Assembly: GCA_030653385.1 (NCBI GenBank)
Contig: JAURZM010000063.1
Coordinates: forward strand, 124,001 to 188,000
Direction: 5' to 3'
DNA from: Rubrivivax sp.
Lineage (GTDB): Bacteria; Pseudomonadota; Gammaproteobacteria; Burkholderiales; Burkholderiaceae_C
DNA: 64,000 nt
Shown piece after piece: positions 33,815 to 43,679 of the stretch (within the stretch, counting starts at the first letter, position 1; every line of letters starts with the position of its first letter). A program made the position numbers and the translations under genes. A model generated the notes under the pieces. It searched no databases and was not told the origin of the DNA. It was given only the letters and a program-made list of their open reading frames with translations.

Positions 33815-34972
33815 CTGCTATTCGTGGCCCTGGTGGCCGCTGCACTCAGTGCCTGCAACAAACCGGGCTCGTCCGACAAGGCAGCTGCGCCCGCCGCATC
33901 AGCCCCCGGCAAGGTCAAGGCGGCGGCGACACTGCTGCTGGCGCCCGAAGACCTGCGTGCGCTGAACACCAGCCTGCTGGTGTCGGGTCCGGTGATCACC
34001 GGCTCGCTGCAGCCCGAGCGCCGTGCCGACCTGCGGTCCGAGGTGGGCGCCATCGTGCAGCAGGTGCTGAAGGAAAACGGCGAGCCCGTCCGCACCGGCG
34101 ACCTGCTGGTGCGGCTGGACGACGCGTCCATCCGTGACAGCCTGAGCTCGGCCGAAGAAGCGGCGCGTGCGTCTTCCCAGGCCTTCGAACAGGCCGAGCG
34201 TCAATTGCAGCGGCAGAAAACGCTGCAGGGGCAAGGCATGACGTCGATGCAGGCGCTGGAAGACGCCGAAGTGCGCCGCAACAACGCGCAGAGCGACCTG
34301 GTGGCGGCCCGTGCCCGTGTGGCCGCGGCCCGGCAGCAGCTGCGCCGCACCGAAGTGCGGGCACCTTTTGAAGGGGTGGTCAGCGACCGCAAGGTGTCGG
34401 TGGGTGACACCGCCGCCATCGGCAAGGAATTGCTGAAGGTCATCGACCCGCGCAGCATGCGTTTCGAAGGCCTGGTGTCGGCTGACCGCATGCACGAACT
34501 GAAGGTGGGCCAGGCGGTGAGCTTCCGCGTCAATGGCTATCCGCAGACCGAATTCCAGGGACAGGTGCGCCGCATCGACGCCACGGCCAATGCCACCACG
34601 CGCCAGGTGGAAGTGGTCGTCACCTTCAAGGACGCGGCTGCCTCGCCGCGGGTGTCGGGGCTGTTTGCCGAGGGCCGGGTCGAAACCGGCGGCACGCAGG
34701 CGCTGATGTTGGCCGAAGCGTCGCTGCTGATCAGTGGCGACCTGGCTCACGTCTGGCGCGTGGCCGGTGGCCGGGTCAACCGGGTGGCCGTGAAGCTGGG
34801 TGAACGTGACGCACGCAGTGGCGAGTACCCGGTGCTGAGCGGCCTGGCTGCGGGCGACCGGGTGCTGCGCAACCCCAGCAGCGGCCTGGTCGACGGGCAG
34901 GCGGTCGAGATGGCCAGGCCGGCGGCGGCGCCAGCGGCGTCTGGCGCTTCTGCCGCAACGGCATCGAAGTGA
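33806..34972 (+). CDS. RND efflux periplasmic adaptor (lipoprotein)
   Basis: 388 residues from the ATG at 33806. The lipoprotein signal ends LSAC near residue 16, so the protein is anchored to the membrane. Family layout: lipoyl half, coiled hairpin (about 100-165), second lipoyl half (EVRAPFEGVVSDRKVSVGD), beta-barrel and membrane-proximal domains. It links the inner-membrane pump to an outer-membrane channel. The pump gene follows 13 nt later. No TolC-type gene is in the window. The substrate is unknown. Confidence 0.9.
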   Translation: MRHLLFVALVAAALSACNKPGSSDKAAAPAASAPGKVKAAATLLLAPEDLRALNTSLLVSGPVITGSLQPERRADLRSEVGAIVQQVLKENGEPVRTGDLLVRLDDASIRDSLSSAEEAARASSQAFEQAERQLQRQKTLQGQGMTSMQALEDAEVRRNNAQSDLVAARARVAAARQQLRRTEVRAPFEGVVSDRKVSVGDTAAIGKELLKVIDPRSMRFEGLVSADRMHELKVGQAVSFRVNGYPQTEFQGQVRRIDATANATTRQVEVVVTFKDAAASPRVSGLFAEGRVETGGTQALMLAEASLLISGDLAHVWRVAGGRVNRVAVKLGERDARSGEYPVLSGLAAGDRVLRNPSSGLVDGQAVEMARPAAAPAASGASAATASK

Positions 34973-34985
34973 AGCGGAGCTGAGC

Positions 34986-37900
34986 ATGTTCCTGTCCGAC
35001 TTCAGCATCAAACGACCGGTGGCGATGGTCGTGATCTTGATCGCGATGATGACGCTGGGGCTGCTGGCCCTGTCCAAGTTGCGTGTCAACCAGTTCCCGG
35101 ACATCGAGCCGCCGGTGCTGGTGGTGAACATTCCCTACCCGGGTGCCAGCCCCGAGACGGTTGAACGCGAAGTCATCAACCGCATCGAAAAGAGCATCCA
35201 GGGTATCTCGGGCATCGACCGTGTGCAGGCCACGGCACGTGAAGGCAGTGCGCAGTTCGTGCTGTTCTTCGACTACGACCGCGACCTGATCGAAGCCACC
35301 GACGACGTGCGCAACGCGATTGCCACCGTGCGCTACAAGCTGCCGCTGGAAATGCGCGAGCCGATCCTGCAGCGGGTCGACCCCGCGGCGCAGCCGGTGA
35401 TGCAGCTGGCGCTGTCGTCCACCACGCTCAGCTTTGCCGAAGTTTCGCGCCTGGCCGAAGACCAGTTGTCCGACCGTTTCCGCGGCCTGCCCGGGGTGGC
35501 GGCAGTCAACGTCAACGGCGCGCTGCGCCGCGAGCTGTCGGTGTTGCTGCATGCGCAGAAGCTGCGTGAATTCGAGGTCTCGGTGACCGAGATCACCAAT
35601 GCGCTGCGGGCCCAGAACGCCACCGCGCCGGTGGGCAAGGTGCGCGGCACGCTCGAAGACCAGAGCATCCGGCTCGTGGGCCGCATCGAAAGCCCGGCGG
35701 AGTTCGAGCAGATTGTCATCAAGCGCCGTGGCAACCAATTGGTGCGCTTGGGACAGGTGGCGACGGTGCAAGACGGATTCGCCGAGATCGGCGGCTTTTC
35801 GGTGCGCAACGGCAACCCCAATGTGGGCCTGTCAGTCACCCGCACGCGGGAGAGCAGCACCATCGGCGTGGCCGACGCCGTGCGCAAGGAAGTGGCCGAG
35901 ATCGGCAAGACCTTGCCCGCCGGCACGCGGCTCGAGGTGGTGCAGGACGGTGGTGATGCCGCCGAGAGCAGCCTGTACAACGTGATCCACGCGCTGGTCT
36001 TCGGCGCCGGGCTCACGGTTTTCGTGGTCTACCTGTTCCTGAATTCCTGGCGCTCGACGTTGATCACTGCGCTGTCGCTGCCCACCAGCGTGATTGCCGC
36101 GTTCATCGCGGTGTGGCTGTTCGGTTTCACGCTGAACTTCATGAGCCTGCTGGGCCTGTCGCTGGCCATCGGCGTGTTGATCGACGACGCCATCGTCGTG
36201 CGCGAAAACATCGTGCGCCACATGGAGCGGGGAGAAGACAGGCGCACCGCAGCGCTCAATGGCACGGCCGAGATCGGTCTGGCGGTGGCGGCCACGACGT
36301 TTTCCATCGTGGCGGTGTTTGTGCCGGTGGCCTTCATGCCCGGCGTCAGCGGCGAATGGTTCCGGCCCTTTGCGCTGACCGTGGTGGCCGCGGTGATGGT
36401 CAGCCTCTTGATCAGCTTCACGCTCGACCCGATGCTGTCGGCCTACTGGGGTGACCCGCCGGGACACCACCAGGCACCCAAGAAGGGCATCAGCAAGTTG
36501 CTGGCGCGCTTCAACATCTGGTTCGACCACCAGTGCGAACGCTACGGCGCGGTCATTGCCTGGGCGCTGCACCACCGGCGCTGGATGGCGGCCTTCGCCA
36601 TCTTGAGCCTGGTCGCAGCGGTGGGTTTGCAGGCCAAGTTCGGCGGCTCCAGCTTCCTGCCTTCGGCCGACGCCGGCACGCTGGCCATCGACGTGCGCAC
36701 GCCGTCTTCCAGCAGCCTGGAGTACGCGCGCCTGAAGCTCGAAGCGGTGGCCGTGCTGGCCCGCACGCTGCCCGAGACGAAGGCCACCAACAGCCAGGTG
36801 CGGGTGGGCGGTGGCCGCGTCTACGTGGACATCGGCAAGAGCACCACGCGCAAACGGTCTTCGGTTCAGGTGGCCAATGAACTGCGCACCTTGACGGCCC
36901 GTCTGGTAGGGGCCGAATACGTGGTGCTGGACGATCTGAACAGCGGCGCGCAGAAGCCGGTGCAGATTCGCTTCACCGGCGCGGATTCGCGCAAGCTGCT
37001 GGAAATCACCAACAGCTTCATGGACCAGCTGCGCACGGTGCCCGGCGCGGTGGACGTGGGCCTGAGCGAACAGGACCCGCAGGACGAGATGCGCATCGTG
37101 CTCGATCGCGGCCTGGCCAACACGCTGGGCATCAGCGTCAACGACGCCGCGCAGGCGCTGCGGGTGGCCTTTGCCGGTGTCGAGGTGGGCGACTGGGTCG
37201 ACCCCTCGGGCCAGACGCGTGATGTGGCCGTTCGCCTGCACCCCGACGACCGGGTCGACGCCGCCAACATCGAGCGTTTGCCGATCGCGGTGGGTGGCAG
37301 CAACCAGATGGTGCCGCTGGAGCAGATTGCCACCATCACGATGGGCAAGGGGCCGTCGCAGATCCAGCACAGCGACGGCAAGCGGCAGATCTCGGTGGCC
37401 GCCAATGTGCAGGGCCGCAGCCCGGGTGAAGTGACTGCCGACGCCATGAAGCTGGCGCGGGCGATGGACTTCCCACCGGGTTACGGGCTTGAACTGGCCG
37501 GTGCCTCGCGTGACCAGCAGGAGGTGTTCCGCGAAATGGGCATTGCCCTCTTCAGCGGCATCGCACTGATGTACCTGATCCTGGTCATGCAGTTCGGATC
37601 ATTCACCGCGCCCTTGGCGGTGATGTTGTCGCTGCCGCTCAGCCTGATCGGCGTGGTGCTGGCGCTGCTGCTGACCAAGAGCACGCTGAACCTGATGAGC
37701 TTCATCGGCGTCATCATGCTGATGGGCCTGGTGGCCAAAAACGCCATCCTGCTGCTGGACGCGGCGCGGGTGCTCGAAGCCGAAGGCGTGGACCGCGAAG
37801 AAGCGCTGATGGCCGCCGGCAAGAAGCGGCTGCGGCCGATCCTGATGACCACCTTCGCGCTGGTGGCCGGCATGATGCCGGTGGCCATCGGCATCGGTGA

Positions 37901-38198
37901 AGGTGGCGAGTTCTACCGGCCGATGGCGGTGGCCATCATCGGTGGTGTCATCACCAGCACGGCGCTGACCCTGCTGGTCATTCCGAGCTTCTACGACAGC
38001 ATCGAAAATTCGCGCGACCGTGCGGTGGCCAAGTTCAGGCGCCGTGAACTGCGCTGGAGCAGCGGGCCGGCCTTTGTGGTGACCTTGGTCGAGGCTGTGT
38101 TGACGCTGCTGTTCCTGCGCCTGGTGTGGCGCCTGCTGAAGCGCCTGGTGGGCCTGGGGCGGCGCACCGGTGGCGGCCCAGGTGCCCAGCCGGCCTGA
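34986..38198 (+). CDS. RND efflux pump, inner-membrane transporter (HAE1/AcrB family)
   Basis: 1,070 residues with the usual two halves of one plus five helices and large periplasmic loops. TM4 has the proton-relay Asp pair in GVLIDDAIVVREN, and TM10 has the matching Lys in LVAKNAILLLDA. It is therefore a proton-driven exporter of hydrophobic or amphiphilic compounds rather than a metal pump. The C-terminus is extended by about 40 residues with an added hydrophobic, basic segment. It is co-transcribed with the adaptor gene. Confidence 0.93.
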   Translation: MFLSDFSIKRPVAMVVILIAMMTLGLLALSKLRVNQFPDIEPPVLVVNIPYPGASPETVEREVINRIEKSIQGISGIDRVQATAREGSAQFVLFFDYDRDLIEATDDVRNAIATVRYKLPLEMREPILQRVDPAAQPVMQLALSSTTLSFAEVSRLAEDQLSDRFRGLPGVAAVNVNGALRRELSVLLHAQKLREFEVSVTEITNALRAQNATAPVGKVRGTLEDQSIRLVGRIESPAEFEQIVIKRRGNQLVRLGQVATVQDGFAEIGGFSVRNGNPNVGLSVTRTRESSTIGVADAVRKEVAEIGKTLPAGTRLEVVQDGGDAAESSLYNVIHALVFGAGLTVFVVYLFLNSWRSTLITALSLPTSVIAAFIAVWLFGFTLNFMSLLGLSLAIGVLIDDAIVVRENIVRHMERGEDRRTAALNGTAEIGLAVAATTFSIVAVFVPVAFMPGVSGEWFRPFALTVVAAVMVSLLISFTLDPMLSAYWGDPPGHHQAPKKGISKLLARFNIWFDHQCERYGAVIAWALHHRRWMAAFAILSLVAAVGLQAKFGGSSFLPSADAGTLAIDVRTPSSSSLEYARLKLEAVAVLARTLPETKATNSQVRVGGGRVYVDIGKSTTRKRSSVQVANELRTLTARLVGAEYVVLDDLNSGAQKPVQIRFTGADSRKLLEITNSFMDQLRTVPGAVDVGLSEQDPQDEMRIVLDRGLANTLGISVNDAAQALRVAFAGVEVGDWVDPSGQTRDVAVRLHPDDRVDAANIERLPIAVGGSNQMVPLEQIATITMGKGPSQIQHSDGKRQISVAANVQGRSPGEVTADAMKLARAMDFPPGYGLELAGASRDQQEVFREMGIALFSGIALMYLILVMQFGSFTAPLAVMLSLPLSLIGVVLALLLTKSTLNLMSFIGVIMLMGLVAKNAILLLDAARVLEAEGVDREEALMAAGKKRLRPILMTTFALVAGMMPVAIGIGEGGEFYRPMAVAIIGGVITSTALTLLVIPSFYDSIENSRDRAVAKFRRRELRWSSGPAFVVTLVEAVLTLLFLRLVWRLLKRLVGLGRRTGGGPGAQPA

Positions 38199-38217
38199 GG
38201 ACGAGGCTCACGTGGAC

Positions 38218-38994
38218 ATGAAGCTCAACGCCGAACTGTTGCCTGCCGTGGAACGGATCGCCCGTGAAGCCGGTGTGCTGATCCTGCAGGTGTATGCCAG
38301 CGACTTTGACGTGCAGGGCAAGGCCGACACATCGCCGGTCACCGAGGCCGACGAACGTGCCGAGGCTTGCATCGTGGCCGCGCTGCGCCGGCTGACACCC
38401 GAGGTGCCCATCGTGGCCGAAGAAGCGGCTGCGCGAGGCGAGGTGCCAGAGCCGGGCTCGCGTTTCTGGCTGGTCGACCCGCTGGACGGCACCCGCGAGT
38501 TCGTGTCGCGCAATGGCGAGTTCACGGTGAACATCGCGCTCATCGAAGACGGCGAGCCGGTGCTGGGTGTCGTCTTTGAGCCCGTGGCCGACCGTCTGTA
38601 CGCCGGTGTGGTGGGTGCAGGTGCCTGGCTGCACGAAGCGGCTGGGCGGCGTGCCATGCACTGCCGCCAGCCAGCCCCCGAAGGCGTGGTGCTGGCCTGC
38701 AGCCGATCACACGGGGACGAAGCGGCCATGGCCCGCTGGCTGGGGTCGCGCCCGGTGTTGCGGCGCATGGCCGTGGGGTCTTCGCTGAAGTTCGGGCTGC
38801 TCGCTGCAGGCCAGGCCGACCTGTACCCGCGCCTGGGCCGCACGAAGGAGTGGGACACCGCCGCTGGCCATGCCGTGCTGCGCGCCGCCGGTGGCCAGGT
38901 CTTCGACCTGCAGGGCAATCCTTTGCGTTACGGCAAGCCGGGCTTCGAGAACCCGCACTTCGTTGCGCATGGGCTGACAAGCTCAGCGCTGTGA
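38218..38994 (+). CDS. cysQ: 3'(2'),5'-bisphosphate nucleotidase CysQ
   Basis: 258 residues. Inositol-monophosphatase fold with the metal site residues: Asp in SPVTEADERAE, EEA, and WLVDPLDGTREFV, plus the late EWDTAAGHAVL. It removes the 3'-phosphate from PAP, a by-product of sulfate assimilation and sulfotransfer. A TPR-sulfotransferase gene lies 700 bp downstream, which may supply that PAP. The ATG at 38218 is used; a GTG at 38212 is nearly as likely. Confidence 0.9.
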   Translation: MKLNAELLPAVERIAREAGVLILQVYASDFDVQGKADTSPVTEADERAEACIVAALRRLTPEVPIVAEEAAARGEVPEPGSRFWLVDPLDGTREFVSRNGEFTVNIALIEDGEPVLGVVFEPVADRLYAGVVGAGAWLHEAAGRRAMHCRQPAPEGVVLACSRSHGDEAAMARWLGSRPVLRRMAVGSSLKFGLLAAGQADLYPRLGRTKEWDTAAGHAVLRAAGGQVFDLQGNPLRYGKPGFENPHFVAHGLTSSAL

Positions 38995-39078
38995 ATGCCG
39001 GTGGGGGTAGAAGCCCAGGGCCGGCACGGCGAAGTCGACTCCTAGAATGGGGTCCATCGCTGCTGAAGGAATGCCCGC

Positions 39079-39645
39079 ATGCCCACGTCACGCCGATCCC
39101 AGGCACCGGCCCCAGAAGCTGAGGGCACGAAGCCCGTGCGTGTGCTCAAGAAGTACCCGAACCGGCGCCTGTACGACACGCAGACCAGCAGCTACATCAC
39201 GCTGGCCGACGTCAAGCAGATGGTGCTGGCCGGCGAAGACTTCGAGGTGCGTGACGCCAAGTCGGCCGACGACCTGACACGCAGCATCCTGCTGCAGATC
39301 ATCCTGGAAGAAGAATCGGGTGGCGTGCCGATGTTCTCGGCCGCCACGCTGAGCCAGATCATCCGCTTCTACGGCCATGCCATGCAGGGTGTGATGGGCT
39401 CGATGCTGGAACAGAACATGAGCACCTTCGCTGAACTGCAGAAGCAGTTTGTGGCCCAGAGCGCAGGGCTCTACGACCCCAAGCGCATGAACCCCGAGTT
39501 GTGGAGCCAGTTCATGAGCGCCCAGCCCACGGCGCTGCAGGGCCTGATGGGCAGTTATGTCGAACAGAGCCGGGCGATGATCGAAAAGATGCAGGAAGCC
39601 GGCTCGCTGTTCCCCGGCATGAGCGGCTTCCCGCCCAAGCGCTAG
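39079..39645 (+). CDS. phaR: polyhydroxyalkanoate synthesis repressor PhaR
   Basis: 188 residues. PHB/PHA accumulation regulator DNA-binding domain about 18-80 (VLKKYPNRRLYDTQTSSYI), then the second family domain about 85-125 (PMFSAATLSQIIRFYG). PhaR binds DNA and PHB and represses phasin and related genes. It is characteristic of PHB-making betaproteobacteria. It lies alone between cysQ and the sulfotransferase gene, with a likely promoter in the 85-bp gap. Confidence 0.92.
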   Translation: MPTSRRSQAPAPEAEGTKPVRVLKKYPNRRLYDTQTSSYITLADVKQMVLAGEDFEVRDAKSADDLTRSILLQIILEEESGGVPMFSAATLSQIIRFYGHAMQGVMGSMLEQNMSTFAELQKQFVAQSAGLYDPKRMNPELWSQFMSAQPTALQGLMGSYVEQSRAMIEKMQEAGSLFPGMSGFPPKR

Positions 39646-39673
39646 CGCCGGGCGCCATGCGCCAACGTCGCAC

Positions 39674-41326
39674 ATGAAAGTGGTCGTGAATTCGGCCAGG
39701 CCCCCCGATGCTGCCGCCGAACAGCGCCAGCGTCTGCGTGGGCTGAAGGCACCCCAGGCCGAGTTGTTGCGCCGGGCCATGCGCCTGGTGAACGAAGGCG
39801 ACCGGCTGATGGCCGGGCAGGCGCTGTACACCCTGAAACTGCAGGCAGGCGAGCACCCGGAAGTCCTGCGGTGGTCGGGTTTGTGGCATGCCGGGCAGGG
39901 CGAATGGGAAGCAGCCGCGCGCTGTCTGAGCCAGTCGGTGGAACTGCGGCCCGGTGACTTCACCGTGTGGCTGCAACTCGCAGCCGCGCACAACCACGCG
40001 GCGCACTTCGAGCTGGCCCTGCAGGCCCTGCTTGCGGCCGCACCCCTGGCGGCGGGTGCCGAGCAATGCCTGGCCCTGAGCATGGAATGCGACCGCCAGG
40101 GGCATGTGGAACAGGCCCTGGCCGCAGCCGAAGGTGCGCTGGCCCGCGAACCCGGCCACCCGTTGGCGCTGCTGCAGCGAGCGCGCTGTTTCAAGGCCGT
40201 AGGCCAGGCTGCGGCGGCTGCCGCCGACTGCCGTGCGCTCATCGCCCGGGGGCAGTGGCTGGCGCAGGCGTGGTTCACCCTGGTCGACCTGAAAACCGTT
40301 GCGCTGCTAGAGGGTGAACTGGCTCAGATGCAGCGCCTGGCGGCCGAAGTCGACCGCCATGGACAGCCGACCGAAGAAGCCCTGCTGCTGGGTTTCGCGC
40401 TGGGCAAGGCACTGGAAGACGCGGGGCGGCATGACGACGCGTTTGCCGCGCTGGCAGCCGCCAACCGCCTGGCCCGGGCCAAACACCCGTGGGACGTGTC
40501 CAGGTTCACGGCCAAGGTCAATGCCGTGCAGGCGGCTTTCGTGGCGCAGAGTTTGACGGCGGCGCAGGCGCAGGGAGCGGAAGTGATCTTCCTGGTCGGC
40601 CTGCCACGCTCGGGCACCACGCTGGTCGAACAGGTGCTGGCCAGCCATTCGCGGGTGGAAGGTTCCAGCGAATTGCCCTATCTGCAGAACGTGATCGACG
40701 AAGAGTCGGCCCGCCGCGGCCAGCCCTTTCCGGCCTGGGTGGCCCTGGCCAGCGCCGAGGACTGGTCGCGCATGGGTCAGCGCTACCTGCATTTGAGTGA
40801 ACGGTGGCGCGCCAAGAGGCCGGTATCGACCGACAAACTGCCCAGCAACTGGCTGCTGGCAGGCGCGGCACTGGCCATGCTGCCGGGAGCACGGGTCATC
40901 GACTGCCGGCGCGATGCGGTCGAAACCTGCTGGTCCTGCTACAAGCAGTTGTTCGGCCCGGATCAAGTGGGCTTCACCTACAGCTTCGAAGCCCTGGCTG
41001 CCTATTGGCATGACTACGAGCGCCTGGGCCGATTTTGGGCCGGGCGGCACCCGGACCAATACCGCCTACAGTTGTATGAAGCGTTGGTGGCCGAGCCGGC
41101 AACCCAGATCCGGGAACTGCTGTCTTTCTGTGGCCTGGCCTTCGAGCCAGGCTGCCTGGACTTTCACCAGGCGCAGCGCGCCATCCGCACACCCAGCGCG
41201 CTGCAGGTCAGGCAGCCCTTGTTGCGCCCGTCGACGCCTGCCGCCGGTTACGGGAGCTTGCTCGCTCCCTTGCGGGCGCTGCTGCAGCCCTCGACCGTGG
41301 TTTCACCCCTTGATTCGGGGGGTTGA
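39674..41326 (+). CDS. TPR-repeat sulfotransferase
   Basis: 550 residues. The N-terminal half (about 20-280) is made of TPR-like helix pairs. The C-terminal sulfotransferase domain starts at about 300 with the PAPS-binding loop VGLPRSGTTLVEQ and continues with the 3'-phosphate motif near VIDCRRDAVETCWS. No signal peptide. Members of this group modify peptides or glycans; the substrate here is unknown. It begins 28 bp after phaR. With cysQ nearby, a PAPS-dependent modification is plausible. Confidence 0.85.
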   Translation: MKVVVNSARPPDAAAEQRQRLRGLKAPQAELLRRAMRLVNEGDRLMAGQALYTLKLQAGEHPEVLRWSGLWHAGQGEWEAAARCLSQSVELRPGDFTVWLQLAAAHNHAAHFELALQALLAAAPLAAGAEQCLALSMECDRQGHVEQALAAAEGALAREPGHPLALLQRARCFKAVGQAAAAAADCRALIARGQWLAQAWFTLVDLKTVALLEGELAQMQRLAAEVDRHGQPTEEALLLGFALGKALEDAGRHDDAFAALAAANRLARAKHPWDVSRFTAKVNAVQAAFVAQSLTAAQAQGAEVIFLVGLPRSGTTLVEQVLASHSRVEGSSELPYLQNVIDEESARRGQPFPAWVALASAEDWSRMGQRYLHLSERWRAKRPVSTDKLPSNWLLAGAALAMLPGARVIDCRRDAVETCWSCYKQLFGPDQVGFTYSFEALAAYWHDYERLGRFWAGRHPDQYRLQLYEALVAEPATQIRELLSFCGLAFEPGCLDFHQAQRAIRTPSALQVRQPLLRPSTPAAGYGSLLAPLRALLQPSTVVSPLDSGG

Positions 41327-41456
41327 CCGGTGACAGCCACGCGTTCGACGATCACTGTGTCTTAAATGTGTCAACAGAAGCTGCAATCCGGCTGCCGGAA
41401 TGGCCGTTTCTTATGAAACCGAACTCAATTCGTCCACAAACAGGAAGAGGGTCCAG

Positions 41457-42104
41457 ATGAAGCAACAGGTTACTCTAGGCAAGCGGGCGATGAAGCTTGT
41501 CTTGTGCGCCACCGTGGCCGGTGCTGCGTTGGCTGCACAGTCCGCTTACGCTGAAGTCATCAGCGTGGACTTCTCGGGCAATGCCTTCAGCACCGTGCCG
41601 TTCAACATCGACGGCTTTTATCTGAACGTCGTGACTGGTGCCACTGGCACCAGCGGTGGGTCGGTGCCGGGCTGGGACATGAACCCGTACTTCAGCGGCG
41701 CGACCACCGCAACGCCGGCCTTTCGCTTCTTCACACCCACCGGCGGCGGCAACGTCGGCGCGGCAGGGACCGTGACCGCACTGGCGGTCGGTGACTCCGT
41801 CGGTCCCGGCTCTTCCTTCATCACGGGTGCGCTGCTGGCCAACAACACGGGCCTGAACTACTTCGGCTTCCGCTTCGTGAACGAAGCCACCGCCACCACG
41901 AACTACGGCTACGTGGCCGTGTCGCAGGCTGCCGTGCCCCCGTTTGCCGGCGCGGTGCAGGTGCTGGGCTACGCCTACGACAACACCGGCGTGGCCATCA
42001 CCGTGGTGCCCGAACCGTCGGCCTGGCTGATGATGCTGGGCGGCCTGGCCGTCGTCGGCGCCACGCTGCGCAAGCGCGCAGCGCGTCAGCAAACCGCTGC
42101 CTGA
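41457..42104 (+). CDS. PEP-CTERM sorting-domain protein
   Basis: 215 residues from the ATG at 41457, with GGAAGAGG upstream. A signal peptide (cleavage near AYAEV) is followed by a Gly/Ala/Thr-rich beta domain. The C-terminal sorting signal is VPEPSAW, a hydrophobic stretch, then RKRAARQ. PEP-CTERM proteins are processed by exosortase EpsH/XrtA and surface-exported with exopolysaccharide. No exosortase gene is in the window. The upstream frame to 41400 was rejected because it adds residues before the signal peptide. Confidence 0.88.
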   Translation: MKQQVTLGKRAMKLVLCATVAGAALAAQSAYAEVISVDFSGNAFSTVPFNIDGFYLNVVTGATGTSGGSVPGWDMNPYFSGATTATPAFRFFTPTGGGNVGAAGTVTALAVGDSVGPGSSFITGALLANNTGLNYFGFRFVNEATATTNYGYVAVSQAAVPPFAGAVQVLGYAYDNTGVAITVVPEPSAWLMMLGGLAVVGATLRKRAARQQTAA

Positions 42105-42240
42105 AGGACCACCGTCGGCGCGGTCTGCTGACTGCGCTGGCTGCAAGACCAGGGTGCGACCCGCCACGGCGGCGTTCGCGCCCTTTTCCATTTGCGGCGC
42201 CCGCTACGGTGGCTTTTGAGAGATCACCGAGAATCGCGGC

Positions 42241-43665
42241 ATGACCGACCCCAGCAACTTCACCGCCGCCAGCCCAGCCCCATCCAAGGCGCCCACCGTG
42301 GGCTTTGTGTCCCTGGGCTGCCCCAAGGCACTGACCGACTCCGAACTCATCCTGACGCAGCTGCGGGCCGAGGGCTACGAAACCTCGAAGACCTTTGCCG
42401 GTGCCGACCTGGTCATCGTCAACACCTGCGGCTTCATCGACGACGCGGTGAAAGAGAGCCTGGACACCATTGGCGAGGCCCTGGCCGCCAACGGCAAGGT
42501 CATCGTCACCGGTTGCCTGGGCGCGAAGGCCGGCGCCGAAGGAGGCAACCTGGTGCAGCAGGTGCACCCCAAAGTGCTGGCGGTGACCGGCCCGCATGCC
42601 ACGCAGGAAGTGATGGACGCCGTGCACCTGCACGTGCCCAAGCCACACGATCCGTTTGTCGACCTGGTGCCCGAGGCCCGGGCCGAGTTCCGGGGTGTGG
42701 CCGGCATCAAGCTCACGCCGCGCCACTACGCCTACCTGAAGATCAGCGAGGGCTGCAATCACCGTTGCACCTTCTGCATCATCCCCAGCCTGCGGGGTGA
42801 CCTGGTGTCGCGGCCCATCGGCGACGTGCTGGGTGACGCGCGCGCGCTGTTCGAAAGCGGCGTCAAGGAGCTGCTGGTCATCAGCCAGGACACCAGCGCT
42901 TACGGTGTGGACATCAAGTACCGCACCGGTTTTTTCGATGGCCAGCCGGTGAAGACCCGCATGCTGGACCTCTGCGAACGCCTGGCCGCACTGGCCGAGC
43001 CCTTTGGCGCCTGGGTGCGCTTGCACTACGTCTACCCTTACCCGCACGTCGACGAGGTGCTGCCCTTGATGGCCGATGGGCGTGTGCTGCCCTACCTGGA
43101 CGTGCCTTTCCAGCACGCCCACCCCGACGTGCTGAAGCGCATGAAGCGGCCGGCCAGCGGTGAACGCAATCTGGAACGCCTGGCCCGGTGGCGCGAGATC
43201 TGCCCGCAGATCGTCGTGCGGTCCACCTTCATCGCCGGCTTCCCCGGCGAGACAGAAGCCGAGTTCGAGACGCTGCTCGACTTCATGCGCGAAGCGCAGA
43301 TCGACCGCGCAGGGTGTTTTGCCTATTCGCCGGTTGAAGGCGCCACGGCCAACAGCATCCCCGGCATGCTGCCGCAGGCGGTGCGCGAAGAACGCAGGGC
43401 GCGGTTCATGGAAGTGGCCGAGGCGGTGTCCGTCGCCAAGCTGCAAAGCCGTGTCGGTGCCACGATGCAGGTGCTGGTCGACCACGCGCCAGCGCTGGGC
43501 CGCAAAGGTGGAATCGGCCGCAGTTATGCCGATGCGCCCGAAATCGACGGCACCGTGAAGCTGCTGCCGCCGGAGAAGGCCAGCAAGACACTGAAGGTGG
43601 GTGAGTTCACGCGTGCCCGCATCGTGGCCGCCGATGGCCACGACCTGGTCGCACAACCTGTCTGA
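42241..43665 (+). CDS. rimO: ribosomal protein S12 methylthiotransferase RimO
   Basis: 474 residues. N-terminal MTTase domain with three cysteines (GCPKAL, NTCGF, GCLGAK), radical-SAM domain with CNHRCTFC near residues 172-179, and a C-terminal TRAM domain. It adds a methylthio group to Asp88 (E. coli numbering) of ribosomal protein S12. The start at 42241 matches the family. metC follows 14 nt later, so the two may be co-transcribed. Confidence 0.95.
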   Translation: MTDPSNFTAASPAPSKAPTVGFVSLGCPKALTDSELILTQLRAEGYETSKTFAGADLVIVNTCGFIDDAVKESLDTIGEALAANGKVIVTGCLGAKAGAEGGNLVQQVHPKVLAVTGPHATQEVMDAVHLHVPKPHDPFVDLVPEARAEFRGVAGIKLTPRHYAYLKISEGCNHRCTFCIIPSLRGDLVSRPIGDVLGDARALFESGVKELLVISQDTSAYGVDIKYRTGFFDGQPVKTRMLDLCERLAALAEPFGAWVRLHYVYPYPHVDEVLPLMADGRVLPYLDVPFQHAHPDVLKRMKRPASGERNLERLARWREICPQIVVRSTFIAGFPGETEAEFETLLDFMREAQIDRAGCFAYSPVEGATANSIPGMLPQAVREERRARFMEVAEAVSVAKLQSRVGATMQVLVDHAPALGRKGGIGRSYADAPEIDGTVKLLPPEKASKTLKVGEFTRARIVAADGHDLVAQPV

Positions 43666-43679
43666 ACCCGAATCCGCGC

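Noticed and set aside
41327..41456. sigma-54 promoter before the PEP-CTERM gene
   Set aside because: TGGCC occurs but no TGC at the right distance.
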